The notes beneath the pieces were generated by a model that did not search any database, was not told the origin of the DNA, and was given only the letters and a program-made list of their open reading frames with translations. The translations under genes and the position numbers were made by a program. Shown in pieces: positions 18,426 to 26,545 of a stretch of DNA of 64,000 bases. This DNA comes from Halobaculum litoreum (GTDB taxonomy: Archaea > Halobacteriota > Halobacteria > Halobacteriales > Haloferacaceae): positions 1,612,001-1,676,000 of the forward strand of contig NZ_CP126156.1 of assembly GCF_030127125.1 (NCBI RefSeq). The letters are read 5' to 3'. Numbering within the stretch: the stretch's first letter is position 1; every line of letters begins with the position of its first letter.

Positions 18426-18538
18426 GTGGGTCGTGTGGGTGGTATCGGTGGTGTCAGCGGGCCGCCGTCGGTCGTGGTCGCTCCGTGCTGTGCTGCCGCG
18501 GATGTGTGGTGGGGTACGCCCATGCTGTGTCGCCTCAT
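18422..18538 (-). CDS. Micro-ORF a1, leaderless first ORF of the aceA operon
   Basis: A 38-residue ORF opening MRRHSMGVPHH and ending PPIPPTRPT. Its ATG at 18538 lies about 26 bases from a TTTATT box (18561-18566), so it should be the first codon of a leaderless mRNA. Its TGA overlaps the ATG of the next micro-ORF. The peptide is His/Thr/Pro-rich and has no known relative that I recognise. It may act as a leader that delivers ribosomes down the overlap chain to aceA. Confidence 0.45.
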   Translation of the reverse strand: MRRHSMGVPHHTSAAAQHGATTTDGGPLTPPIPPTRPT

Positions 18539-18556
18539 CCGGTTCGAGCCGGTGAC

Positions 18557-18605
18557 ACCAAATAAATGTAATGATAGATAATGATAATATTCTATAATCG
18601 GTTTT
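18557..18605 (-). promoter_or_regulatory. AT-rich promoter region of the aceA operon
   Basis: About 50 bases that are mostly A/T in a G/C-rich genome. On the plus strand it reads as spaced ATGATA copies (near 18571, then 18581), followed by ATATTCTATAATC. The part nearest the genes gives TTTATT on the minus strand, correctly spaced for micro-ORF a1. The rest may be a second TATA box or a repeated regulator site. Confidence 0.55.
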
Positions 18606-18698
18606 GTGTCTCGAAGGTCGTTTAATTGTCACACCGTACCACACCTGCCGGCGGGCCGAACCGACACGTCGATACGGCGACCGGCGGAGGTGTGACCG

Positions 18699-19094
18699 AT
18701 GGCACCGCGTCGCGACTCGCTGGTCGTCCCCGCGCTCGTCGCCGCCGGCGGCGCCGTCGGCGCGACCGCCCGCTACGCCGTCGGCGGCGCGCTCCCGGGG
18801 CCGTGGGGGACGCTCGCGGCGAACGTCTCGGGGAGCCTCCTGCTGGGGTTTCTCCTGTACGAGGCGCTGCGCACGGACCGGCTGGGCGACCGGACGCGGA
18901 CGCTGCTGGCGACGGGCGTGCTCTCCTCGTACACCACCTACAGCACGTTCGTCGTCGAGGTCGTGCGGGCGACGCCGCTCGTCGGCGCGACGTACCTCGT
19001 CGGGAGCTACGCCCTCGCGGTCGCCGCCGCGCTCGTCGGGCGCGCGCTCGCCGCACGGCTCGACCCGCGATCCGACCGGGAGGTGTGGCCGTGA
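18699..19094 (+). CDS. crcB: Fluoride channel subunit FluC/CrcB, first copy
   Basis: A 131-residue, four-helix membrane protein of the Fluc fluoride-export family. Signature segments are GGAVGATARYAVGG, WGTLAANVSGSLLLGF and TGVLSSYTTYSTFVVEV, where the usual TTFSTF is TTYSTF. A GGAGGTG Shine-Dalgarno-like run ends six bases before the ATG, so this gene has a leader, with a possible TATA (TTTAAT) near 18619. I could not fit a fluoride riboswitch to the leader. Its stop overlaps the GTG of the second copy. Confidence 0.9.
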   Translation: MAPRRDSLVVPALVAAGGAVGATARYAVGGALPGPWGTLAANVSGSLLLGFLLYEALRTDRLGDRTRTLLATGVLSSYTTYSTFVVEVVRATPLVGATYLVGSYALAVAAALVGRALAARLDPRSDREVWP

Positions 19095-19468
19095 GCGCCG
19101 CCGCGCTCGGCGCCGTCCCGGCCCCGGCGCTCGTCGCCGCCGGGGGCGCCGTCGGGGCGCTCGCCCGCTACGGCGTCGAGTCGGCCGTCGAGGGCGACGG
19201 CTCGTTCCCGCGCGGCACCCTGACCGTGAACGTGCTCGGGAGCTTCCTGCTCGGCGTCCTCGTGTTCCACCCCGTCGGCGGCGACGTGCTCCTGCTGGCC
19301 GGGACCGGCGCCTGCGGCGCGTTCACCACGTTCTCGTCGTTCTCGGTCGCGACGGTCCAGCTGTGGGACCGCGGGGAGCGGACGCGCGCGGCCGCCTTCG
19401 TCGTCGCCAACACGGTCCTCGCGGGGGGCGCTGTAGGCCTCGCCGCGGCGCTCGTGGCCGCGGCGTGA
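19091..19468 (+). CDS. crcB: Fluoride channel subunit FluC/CrcB, second copy
   Basis: A 125-residue paralogue of the preceding protein, starting at GTG in a GTGA overlap. It keeps GGAVGALARYGVESA, RGTLTVNVLGSFLLGV and GACGAFTTFSSFSVATV. Adjacent pairs of divergent Fluc genes in prokaryotes are thought to form a heterodimer in dual topology; the differing pore-Phe segments (TTYSTF against TTFSSF) fit that idea. Confidence 0.9.
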   Translation: MSAAALGAVPAPALVAAGGAVGALARYGVESAVEGDGSFPRGTLTVNVLGSFLLGVLVFHPVGGDVLLLAGTGACGAFTTFSSFSVATVQLWDRGERTRAAAFVVANTVLAGGAVGLAAALVAAA

Positions 19469-19562
19469 GCCGACGCGCCCGAACTGCCGCCGGGTCGCCA
19501 CGTCGCCGCCCGTCGGCCCCGTGACCGAAACCTCCGAGTGGTCCCCGGGTGTCGTCGCCGGT

Positions 19563-20003
19563 ATGCCACGACGGATCCTCGTCCCGATCGACGACGCCGA
19601 CCACTCCACCAAGGCGCTCGACCACGCCGTCGCCGTCCACGGCGACGCGACGCTCGTCCTCTGCCACGTCGTCGACCCGACGCGGTGGATCTCCTCGGGC
19701 GACGAGGAGGAGCTGGAGCCGTTCTACTCGAAGGAGCTGGAGAAGTCGGCCCGCGCCCGGAGCGACGACCTGCTCGCGGAGGCGGCCGAGCGCGTCCGCG
19801 AGGCCGGCGTCGACGTCGAGACCGTCCAGTTGATCGGCGGCCCCGCCCGGAGCATCCTCGGGTACCTCGAGGACGAGGGCGACGACGTCGACCAGGTGGT
19901 GATGGGGAGCCACGGCCGGACGGGCCTCGGCCGGATGCTCATGGGGAGCGTCGCCGAGCGCGTGACGCGCCGCTCGCCCGTGCCGGTGACGGTGGTCCGC
20001 TGA
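19563..20003 (+). CDS. Universal stress protein (UspA family)
   Basis: A 146-residue alpha/beta protein. It opens with RRILVPIDDADHSTKALDHA and carries the ATP-binding pattern GSHGRTGLGRMLMGSVAERV near residue 115, then SPVPVTVV. It should bind ATP and dimerise. The ATG at 19563 was chosen because the Usp fold begins there; an in-frame GTG at 19521 would add 14 residues. No partner gene is indicated. Confidence 0.9.
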   Translation: MPRRILVPIDDADHSTKALDHAVAVHGDATLVLCHVVDPTRWISSGDEEELEPFYSKELEKSARARSDDLLAEAAERVREAGVDVETVQLIGGPARSILGYLEDEGDDVDQVVMGSHGRTGLGRMLMGSVAERVTRRSPVPVTVVR

Positions 20004-20127
20004 CGCCGTGGGCGCACGACGCGGGCTCGCGGCCCCCGCCGTCGGCGGCGGCTGTCCGCCCGGCCGTGCCGCGGCGCTCGTCCGGGCCGCCGGTACCGAT
20101 TAGCCGCTCGGGCGCGTGACACGATCG

Positions 20128-21645
20128 ATGGACGGTCACCCCGGCTTCGGCTCGCTTCACGAGGAGACGGCGACGACGATCCCGGTCGACGGCTCCCTCC
20201 CCGACTGGCTCACGGGGAGCCTCGTGCGGAACGGGCCCGGCGCGTTCTCCTTCCCCGACGGGAGCGCGGTCGACCACTGGTTCGACGGTCTCGCCATGCT
20301 GTACCGCTTCACGTTCGACCCCGGCAACCGCGCGGGCGGGGACACCGGCGGAGGGAGCGGCCTCGGGCGTCGCCTCCGCGGCCGCGGCGACGCGGTCCAC
20401 TACCGCAACCGCTTCCTCCGAACAGACGCCTACGAGGCCGCCCGCGCCGGCGAGTTCGACGGCGGCTTCGCCACCGGCGAGACGACCCTCCGCTCGCGGC
20501 TCGCCACGTTCCTCCGCGACCCGTACGACAACACGAACATCGTCGCCGAGCGGATCGGCGACGACTACCTCGCGCTCACCGAGTCGCCGCGCAGGGTCCG
20601 CTTCGACCCGAACACGCTCGACGCCGTCGGCCACGACGACCACGACGACGGCGTCCCATCGGGCCAGTTGGCGTGTGCCCACCTCAAGCGCGACCCGGCG
20701 ACCGGAACCTTGCTGAACGTCGAGACGGCGTTCGGGCGGACCAGCCGGTACCACGTCACCGCGACGGCCCCCGACGGGACGCGGCGCCACGTCGGCACCG
20801 CGACGACCGACGAGCCGGCTTACCTCCACTCGTTCGCGCTCACCCCGCGGTTCGTCGTGCTCGCGGAGTTCCCGCTCCGGCTCGACCCGCTCCGCCTGTT
20901 CAAGCCGGGGCGCCAGCGCCCGTTCATCGAGCAGTTCGAGTGGCAGCCCGACCGCGGCACCCGGGTGATCGTCCTCGACCGGACGACCGGCGAGGTCGTG
21001 GCCGACCCCGTCACCGACCCCGTGTTCGGCTTCCACCACGTGAACGCCTTCGAGCGCCGCGGCGGCCGCGAGATCGTGTTCGACCTGGAGACGGTGCCGG
21101 ACGCGACGACCATCGACTCGCTGTACCTCGAGGAACTCCGGGCGGGGAGTTTCGGCGCGCTCGGCGCGCGGGTGGACCGCTTCGTCGTCGACCTCGGGAG
21201 CCCGACCGGGCGCGGCCGCTACGGCGTCGGCGACGCCTCGGTGACCCGGGAACCGCTGTACGAGGGCGGCACCGCCCTCCCGACGGTGTCGCCCGCGCGG
21301 TGGTGCGAGGAGCACCGCTACGTGTACGCGATGAGTACGGATCGGCCGGTGAACGAGTGGGCGCGGCGCGTGCTGAAGCTGGACACCGAGACCGGCGAGG
21401 TGGTCGAGTTCGACGGCGGCGGCTACTTCGGCGAGCCGATCTTCGTGCCGAACCCCGCGGGCGACGCCGAGGACGACGGCGTCGTGCTCGTGGTGACGCT
21501 GGAGGAGGGGGCGGAACGCTCGTCGCTGGTCGTGTTGGACGGCGAGTCGTTCACCGAGCGGGCGCGGGCGCGGCTGCCGCATGCGGTGCCGTTCGACTTC
21601 CACGGGCGGTACTTCCCGGAGTTGAGGGCGAAGCCGGCGACGTGA
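20128..21645 (+). CDS. Carotenoid cleavage oxygenase (RPE65/CCD family)
   Basis: A 505-residue iron(II) beta-propeller dioxygenase. The four iron-binding His residues fall in CAHLKRDP, YLHSFALT, FGFHHVNAF and the C-terminal FDFHGRYFPE. The N-terminus LPDWLTGSLVRNGPGAF is typical. It should cleave a carotenoid or apocarotenoid double bond; whether it makes retinal or degrades bacterioruberin-type pigments cannot be told. Start: the second of two nearby ATGs (MDGHPGFGS). It is convergent with gcvPB. Confidence 0.88.
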   Translation: MDGHPGFGSLHEETATTIPVDGSLPDWLTGSLVRNGPGAFSFPDGSAVDHWFDGLAMLYRFTFDPGNRAGGDTGGGSGLGRRLRGRGDAVHYRNRFLRTDAYEAARAGEFDGGFATGETTLRSRLATFLRDPYDNTNIVAERIGDDYLALTESPRRVRFDPNTLDAVGHDDHDDGVPSGQLACAHLKRDPATGTLLNVETAFGRTSRYHVTATAPDGTRRHVGTATTDEPAYLHSFALTPRFVVLAEFPLRLDPLRLFKPGRQRPFIEQFEWQPDRGTRVIVLDRTTGEVVADPVTDPVFGFHHVNAFERRGGREIVFDLETVPDATTIDSLYLEELRAGSFGALGARVDRFVVDLGSPTGRGRYGVGDASVTREPLYEGGTALPTVSPARWCEEHRYVYAMSTDRPVNEWARRVLKLDTETGEVVEFDGGGYFGEPIFVPNPAGDAEDDGVVLVVTLEEGAERSSLVVLDGESFTERARARLPHAVPFDFHGRYFPELRAKPAT

Positions 21646-21655
21646 GCGTTCTCGA

Positions 21656-23170
21656 CTACTCCCCGTCCTCCAGCGCGTGCCACGACAGCCGCGGGTCCCG
21701 CGCCGCCGAGGTCTGGTCGACACGGCGCGCGGTCGTCTTGTGCGGCGCGTCGTGGAGTTCCTCGTCGGAGTCGGCGAACGCCTCGTTGAACGCGTGCGCC
21801 AGGTCCTCCAGCGAGCGCTTGTTCTCCACCTCGGTCGGCTCGGTGAGCATCGCCTCGTCGACGAACTCGGGCCACTTCGTCGTCGGCGGGTGGACGCCGT
21901 AGTCGAGCATCCCCTTCGCCACGTCGGCGGCGTCGCGCTCGCCCGCGGTCGCGGCGAACTCGTGGTGGAACGGGCCGTACGGCACGTCCAAGTCGAGCAG
22001 GCTCGCGAGGTAGTTCGCGTTCAGCGTCGCCTTCGCGGAGGCGTCGAGCAGCCCCTCGTCGCCGAGGCGGCGGATGTACGCGTACGCCCGGATCAACACG
22101 AGCCAGTTGCCCGAGAAGCCGTGCACCTTCCCGATGGAGCGGGCGGGGTCGAACAGCTCGTACTCGGGGCCGTCCGCGTCCTCGGTCGTGTCGTCCACGT
22201 CGTCGGCGTCGCCCGCGTCCGCGAACGCGCCGCCGTCGGCGGCCGCGGCCGGCGTGTCCGCCCCGACCTTCCGCACCTGCGGGCGCGGGAGGAACTCGGC
22301 CAACTCCTCGACGACGCCGACCGGCCCGGCACCGGGCCCGCCGCCGCCGTGGGGGGTGGCGAACGTCTTGTGGACGTTGTAGTGCATGATGTCGAACCCC
22401 ATGTCGCCCGGGCGAGCGCGACCGAGCAGGGCGTTGAGGTTCGCGCCGTCGTAGTACAGCAGGCCGCCCGCGTCGTGGACCACGTCCGCGATGTGGGCGA
22501 TGTCGCGCTCGAACAGCCCGACCGTGTTGGGGTTGGTGAGCATCAGCGCCGCGGTGTCCTCGCTCACGGCGGCCTCCAACGCCTCCACGTCGACGCGGCC
22601 GTCGTCGCCGGAGGGGAGTTCGACCACGTCGTAGCCCGCCATCGCCGCGGTGGCGAAGTTGGTGCCGTGCGCGGACGCGGGGATGATGACCTCCGACTTG
22701 TCGGTGCCGTGGTGCTGGTGGTACGCCTTCGCGACCGCGATGCCGGTGAACTCGCCGGCGGCGCCCGCGGGCGGCTGGAGGGTGACGGCGTCCATCCCGC
22801 CGATGGTCGCGAGGTACTCCTGCAGCCCGTAGAGGAGTTCGAGGGTCCCCTGCACCGTCTCGGGGTCGCGGTCGGGGTGGACCGCCGCGTTCGGGTCGGC
22901 CGCGACCGCGTCGGTGAACGAGGGGTTGTACTTCATCGTACAGGAGCCGAGGGGGTACGGGCCCAACTCGACGCTCCAGTTCATCTGCGACAGCCGGGTG
23001 TAGTGGCGCGCCAGTTCCGGCTCGGAGATCCGGGGCAGCTCCAGCGAGTCGCGCGTCAGGTCGTCCGGGAGCACGGAGTTCTCGCCGGGGTCGACCGCCG
23101 TCGCGTCCTTCTCCGACAACAGGGGCTCGTTGCGGGTGTCGTCGCCGAAGCGGGCCTGGTCGAAGTTCAC
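21656..23170 (-). CDS. gcvPB: Glycine dehydrogenase (decarboxylating) subunit 2
   Basis: A 504-residue PLP enzyme subunit, the C-terminal half of the P-protein in organisms where it is split. The PLP lysine is in YNVHKTFATPHGGGGPGAGP near residue 250. LGSCTMKYNP and the SAHGTNFATAAMAGY stretch are also conserved. A 35-residue acidic Ala/Asp insertion (about 285-320) is unusual for the family but common in halophiles. The GTG at 23170 was chosen because GGAGGTGG precedes it by about six bases. It follows gcvPA by 52 bases. Confidence 0.93.
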   Translation of the reverse strand: MNFDQARFGDDTRNEPLLSEKDATAVDPGENSVLPDDLTRDSLELPRISEPELARHYTRLSQMNWSVELGPYPLGSCTMKYNPSFTDAVAADPNAAVHPDRDPETVQGTLELLYGLQEYLATIGGMDAVTLQPPAGAAGEFTGIAVAKAYHQHHGTDKSEVIIPASAHGTNFATAAMAGYDVVELPSGDDGRVDVEALEAAVSEDTAALMLTNPNTVGLFERDIAHIADVVHDAGGLLYYDGANLNALLGRARPGDMGFDIMHYNVHKTFATPHGGGGPGAGPVGVVEELAEFLPRPQVRKVGADTPAAAADGGAFADAGDADDVDDTTEDADGPEYELFDPARSIGKVHGFSGNWLVLIRAYAYIRRLGDEGLLDASAKATLNANYLASLLDLDVPYGPFHHEFAATAGERDAADVAKGMLDYGVHPPTTKWPEFVDEAMLTEPTEVENKRSLEDLAHAFNEAFADSDEELHDAPHKTTARRVDQTSAARDPRLSWHALEDGE

Positions 23171-23222
23171 GCGAGCCACCTCCGTGGCGAGCGCGAGCAC
23201 GTCGGACGCGGTCCGACGGAGT

Positions 23223-24563
23223 TCACCGGACCACCTCCGCGAACGCGGCGACGAGGTCGTCGGCCGCGTCGGCGTTCAGGTCGGTCACGCACACCTGCAG
23301 CGTCCCGTCGTCGAGGACGTGGACCGCGAACCCCGCCTCGCGCAGGTCGGCGGCGACGCCGGGCGCGTCGGCGACGCCGACGGTGAACTCCCGGAAGTGG
23401 TGGCGGTCGTCCAGCGGCGCCTCGACGCCCTCGACGGCGTCCAGGTCCGCCGCCAGCGACGCGGCGTTGCGGACGCAGTCCTCCGCCAGCGCGACGAGCC
23501 CCTCGGGGCCCAGCGAGGCGGCGTGCATCGCCGCCCGGAGCGCGACCCACGCCTGGTTCGTGCAGATGTTGGAGGTGGCGCGCTCCTTGCGGATGTGCTG
23601 TTCGCGCGTCTGGAGGGTGAGCGTGAACGCCCGGCGGTCGGCGGCGTCCTCGCTCTTGCCGACGAGGCGGCCGGGCACCTGCCGGAGGTAGTCCTCCTTG
23701 CAGGCGAACAGACCGAGCCCCATGCCGTAGCTCGTCGGGAGCCCGAGCACGTCGGCCTCGCCGACGACGACGTCGGCGCCGACGCTCGCCGGCTCCTGCA
23801 ACAGCGAGAGGGCGACGGGGTCCGAGCCGACGCAGAACAGCGCGTCGGCGTCGTGGGCGAGGTCGCCGACCGCCGCCAGCGCGGGCTCGATGGCGCCCGT
23901 CACGGTCGGCGTCTCCGCGTACACGAACACGGTGTCGTCGCCGACGCGGTCGGCGAGCGCGTCGAGGTCGACCGTGTTGTCCGCGTACGGGTACGTCTCG
24001 ACCGTCAGGTCGGAGCCGTCGACGTAGTTGTCGAGGGTGGCCCGCTTCCCGTCGCGGAGCGCCTCGGGGACGAGGACGGTCGTCCCGGAGGTCGAGCGGA
24101 CGCGCTCGGCGAGGAGGGCGGCCTCCGCGAGCCCGGTCGCGGCGTCGTACATCGAGCAGTTGGCGACCGGCAGCCCCGTCAGCTCCACCAGCATCGACTG
24201 GTACTCGAACAGGGCCTGGAGGAACCCCTGTGCGATCTCGGGCTGGTACTGGGTGTAGCTCGTGAGGAACTCCGAGCGCGAGGCGAGGTCGTCGACGACC
24301 GCGGGGACGTAGTGTGCGTAGTGCCCGCGCCCGAGGAACTCGGTGAGGTCGTCGTTGCGCGCGAACGTCTCGCGGAGGTCCGCACGCACCGTGCGCTCGT
24401 CGCGCTGCGGGATGCCGAACTCGCCGTCGAAGGCGACCTCGTCGGGGATGTCGAACAGGTCGGCCTCGCTGTCGACGTCGAGGGCCTCGAGCATCGCCGC
24501 CGTCTCGGCGGCGGTGTGGGGGGCGAACGGCGACCCGCTCGACCCGGCGGTGCGGCCGCTCAT
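23223..24563 (-). CDS. gcvPA: Glycine dehydrogenase (decarboxylating) subunit 1
   Basis: A 446-residue subunit that pairs with GcvPB to decarboxylate glycine and load the aminomethyl group on the lipoyl arm of GcvH. Conserved segments include [54 protein letters not shown] and [14 protein letters not shown]. The gene is complete and lies directly upstream of gcvPB in the same operon. It is separated from gcvH by a lipoprotein gene and a small plus-strand gene. Confidence 0.93.
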   Translation of the reverse strand: MSGRTAGSSGSPFAPHTAAETAAMLEALDVDSEADLFDIPDEVAFDGEFGIPQRDERTVRADLRETFARNDDLTEFLGRGHYAHYVPAVVDDLASRSEFLTSYTQYQPEIAQGFLQALFEYQSMLVELTGLPVANCSMYDAATGLAEAALLAERVRSTSGTTVLVPEALRDGKRATLDNYVDGSDLTVETYPYADNTVDLDALADRVGDDTVFVYAETPTVTGAIEPALAAVGDLAHDADALFCVGSDPVALSLLQEPASVGADVVVGEADVLGLPTSYGMGLGLFACKEDYLRQVPGRLVGKSEDAADRRAFTLTLQTREQHIRKERATSNICTNQAWVALRAAMHAASLGPEGLVALAEDCVRNAASLAADLDAVEGVEAPLDDRHHFREFTVGVADAPGVAADLREAGFAVHVLDDGTLQVCVTDLNADAADDLVAAFAEVVR

Positions 24564-24760
24564 CGCGACCCCACCCCACCACGTCCGTGCGGGGAAGCGG
24601 GCGTTCCGTGTCCACGTCTGTCCATAGATGTGCCTACGGCGCGCCCACCAAGAGTCGTTCGTTCCCGGGCGGCGTGGCCGCCTCGTCCGGCGGGATCACT
24701 CGCGTGCGAGTGAGTCGTTCCGCGGAGCCGTTTTTGTCCGTCGCGCCCCGACGACCGCCC

Positions 24761-24964
24761 GTGCCCGACCCGGTCGACCCGCCGAAGACCGACCCGCTCG
24801 ACGTGGACGACGAGGCCGACGTGACGCCCCGCCCGTACGCGGATCTGGTCCACGGCGTCATGGAGGCGCGCGGCTGCTCGAAGCCCGACGCCGAGGCGTG
24901 GGTGGACGAACACGGGCGCGAGGCCGCCGAGCGGTTCCTCCTCGCGCGGTGGGCGGGCCGGTGA
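24761..24964 (+). CDS. Small acidic protein between the gcv genes
   Basis: A 67-residue protein starting at GTG. It is acidic at first (DPVDPPKTDPLDVDDEADV), then helical (YADLVHGVMEARGCSKPDAEAWVDEHGREAAERFLL). A T-rich TATA-like stretch at 24730-24735 lies about 28 bases upstream. It is transcribed against the surrounding gcv genes, and its stop abuts that of the lipoprotein gene. I do not recognise the family. Confidence 0.6.
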   Translation: MPDPVDPPKTDPLDVDDEADVTPRPYADLVHGVMEARGCSKPDAEAWVDEHGREAAERFLLARWAGR

Positions 24965-25978
24965 TCAGCCCTCGGTCGGCGTCTCGGTGAACGTCGACTC
25001 GTCGACGGCCAGGTCCGCCCAGTAGACGCTCCCCTCGTACTCGACGACGTAGTCGCCGGACACGCGCCACTCGTCGCGCTCGGCGTCCCACTCGAAGCGG
25101 ACGGGGTCGTGGGCGCGGAAGCGGTCGACGAGCGCGCGGAAGGCGTCGCCGGGCCGTTCGTCGTGGTCGAGGTGGTAGCCGGTGCCGGCGCGCTCGTGGG
25201 ACGTGTCCCCAGTGGGCGTGTCCGCGATGGCCGTCTCGACGATGTCGCGCTGGGGGTCGGTGAGTCCGTCGAGCGACCACGCGAACCGCTCGCGCACGTC
25301 GGCGCCGAACGCCACGGCCGAGGAGACCCGGTCGGCGGTCAGTTCGTAGGTGTAGACGGTGTACGAGCCGTCTTCGTCCACCTCGACGGTCGCGGGGCCC
25401 TCCGGCCAGACGACGGCCCCGTACTCCGGGTCGGGGACCAGCACCGACGCCTCGACGGCCTCGGGGCGGTAGCGGAGCGTGGTGATCACGCCCGGCGGTC
25501 GGTGGTCGTCGTAGCCGGCGGCCGCCAGCGCCTCCCGATCGACCGCGGGGAGGTCAGCGAAGGCGATGCTGTCGTCCGGGCCGGGCGTCTCCTCGCCGTC
25601 CTCGGTGCGGATCGGGTCCATCGTCACGCCGAACGCGCGCATCTCGCGGGAGTCGGTGGGCTCGGCGGCGAAGCGGTACACGCCCTCGCCCGCGACGACG
25701 ACCGGGCGGTCGGTGGGCAGCGGCGGCTCGGTGTCCTCGACGGTCGCCGAGCCGGTCTCGACGACCTCGCGGGCGAGCGCGTCGCGGTTCTCCGGGTCGG
25801 GGTCGGCCCCGTCGCCGGCGCCGAACCTCCACAGCGCCCGGTCGGCGAGGCCGGCGTCGTCTTCGGGAACCATCTGGAGGGAGGCGGTCGGTGCGGGGAC
25901 ACAGCCGGTGCAGCCGCCGGCGGCTGTCACGGCCAGCGTCGCCGTCGTCGCGAGGAACGAACGGCGGTCGAGTCGCAT
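24965..25978 (-). CDS. Tat-exported lipoprotein of unknown function
   Basis: A 337-residue protein with a clear twin-arginine signal (LDRRSFLATTATLAVTAAGGC) followed by a second Cys (TGC), so it is likely a membrane-anchored lipoprotein. The mature part is acidic and beta-rich (DRPVVVAGEGVYRFAAE, PTVEVDEDGSYTVYTYEL in parts). I see no catalytic motif. It sits inside the glycine cleavage cluster but has no obvious role in it; it is probably an insertion. Confidence 0.7.
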   Translation of the reverse strand: MRLDRRSFLATTATLAVTAAGGCTGCVPAPTASLQMVPEDDAGLADRALWRFGAGDGADPDPENRDALAREVVETGSATVEDTEPPLPTDRPVVVAGEGVYRFAAEPTDSREMRAFGVTMDPIRTEDGEETPGPDDSIAFADLPAVDREALAAAGYDDHRPPGVITTLRYRPEAVEASVLVPDPEYGAVVWPEGPATVEVDEDGSYTVYTYELTADRVSSAVAFGADVRERFAWSLDGLTDPQRDIVETAIADTPTGDTSHERAGTGYHLDHDERPGDAFRALVDRFRAHDPVRFEWDAERDEWRVSGDYVVEYEGSVYWADLAVDESTFTETPTEG

Positions 25979-26056
25979 ACCGCCGACTACCGGACAGGGG
26001 AGTGAGAGTTTTGTGGTGACGAAAACGGGCGTGTGTGTCTCGCGCGGCGGCGTCGC

Positions 26057-26431
26057 CTACGCGATCTGGTCGGCGTACTCCTCGGCGGTGAGCAGGTCGT
26101 CGAGGTCGCCTTCGTCGACGTCGAGCTGCAGCATCCACCCCTCGCCGAACGGGTCGTCGTTGACGAGCTCGGGCGCGTCGAACAGCGCCTCGTTCACCGC
26201 GGTCACCGCGCCCGAGGCGGGCGCGTACAGGTCCGAGACGGCCTTGATCGACTCGATGACGCCGAACTCGGCGCCCGCCTCCACGGCGTCGCCCTCGCTC
26301 GGGAGTTCCACGAACACCACGTCGCCGAGTTCGTCCTGCGCGAAGTCGGTGATGCCGACCCGGCCCGTCTCCGGGTCGATCCACTCGTGCGACTCGCGGT
26401 AATGCAGGCCCTCGGGTACGTCGAAGCTCAT
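26057..26431 (-). CDS. gcvH: Glycine cleavage system H protein
   Basis: A 124-residue lipoyl carrier. The lipoylated lysine lies in [15 protein letters not shown] near residue 64, and the [19 protein letters not shown] strand is standard. The lipoyl arm carries the aminomethyl group between GcvPA/PB and GcvT. The length is normal. It follows gcvT by 114 bases on the same strand. Confidence 0.95.
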   Translation of the reverse strand: MSFDVPEGLHYRESHEWIDPETGRVGITDFAQDELGDVVFVELPSEGDAVEAGAEFGVIESIKAVSDLYAPASGAVTAVNEALFDAPELVNDDPFGEGWMLQLDVDEGDLDDLLTAEEYADQIA

Positions 26432-26545
26432 CGTCTATCGGTACCCGTGCGGCGAGGGTACTTGGGTGTATGCGAATCCGACCGACCCGCCGGATCCCCG
26501 GCGACGGCGGCGCGGGCGGGCCGGCGACGACCACCGGCCGAGCCG

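Noticed and set aside
18426-18644. N-terminal extension of the 29-residue ORF before aceA
   Set aside because: It would cross the A/T-rich promoter and the leaderless start at 18538, and it is not protein-like.
18640-18698. Fluoride riboswitch before the crcB pair
   Set aside because: I could not find the conserved crcB-motif core or its pseudoknot; a Shine-Dalgarno-like site explains the leader.
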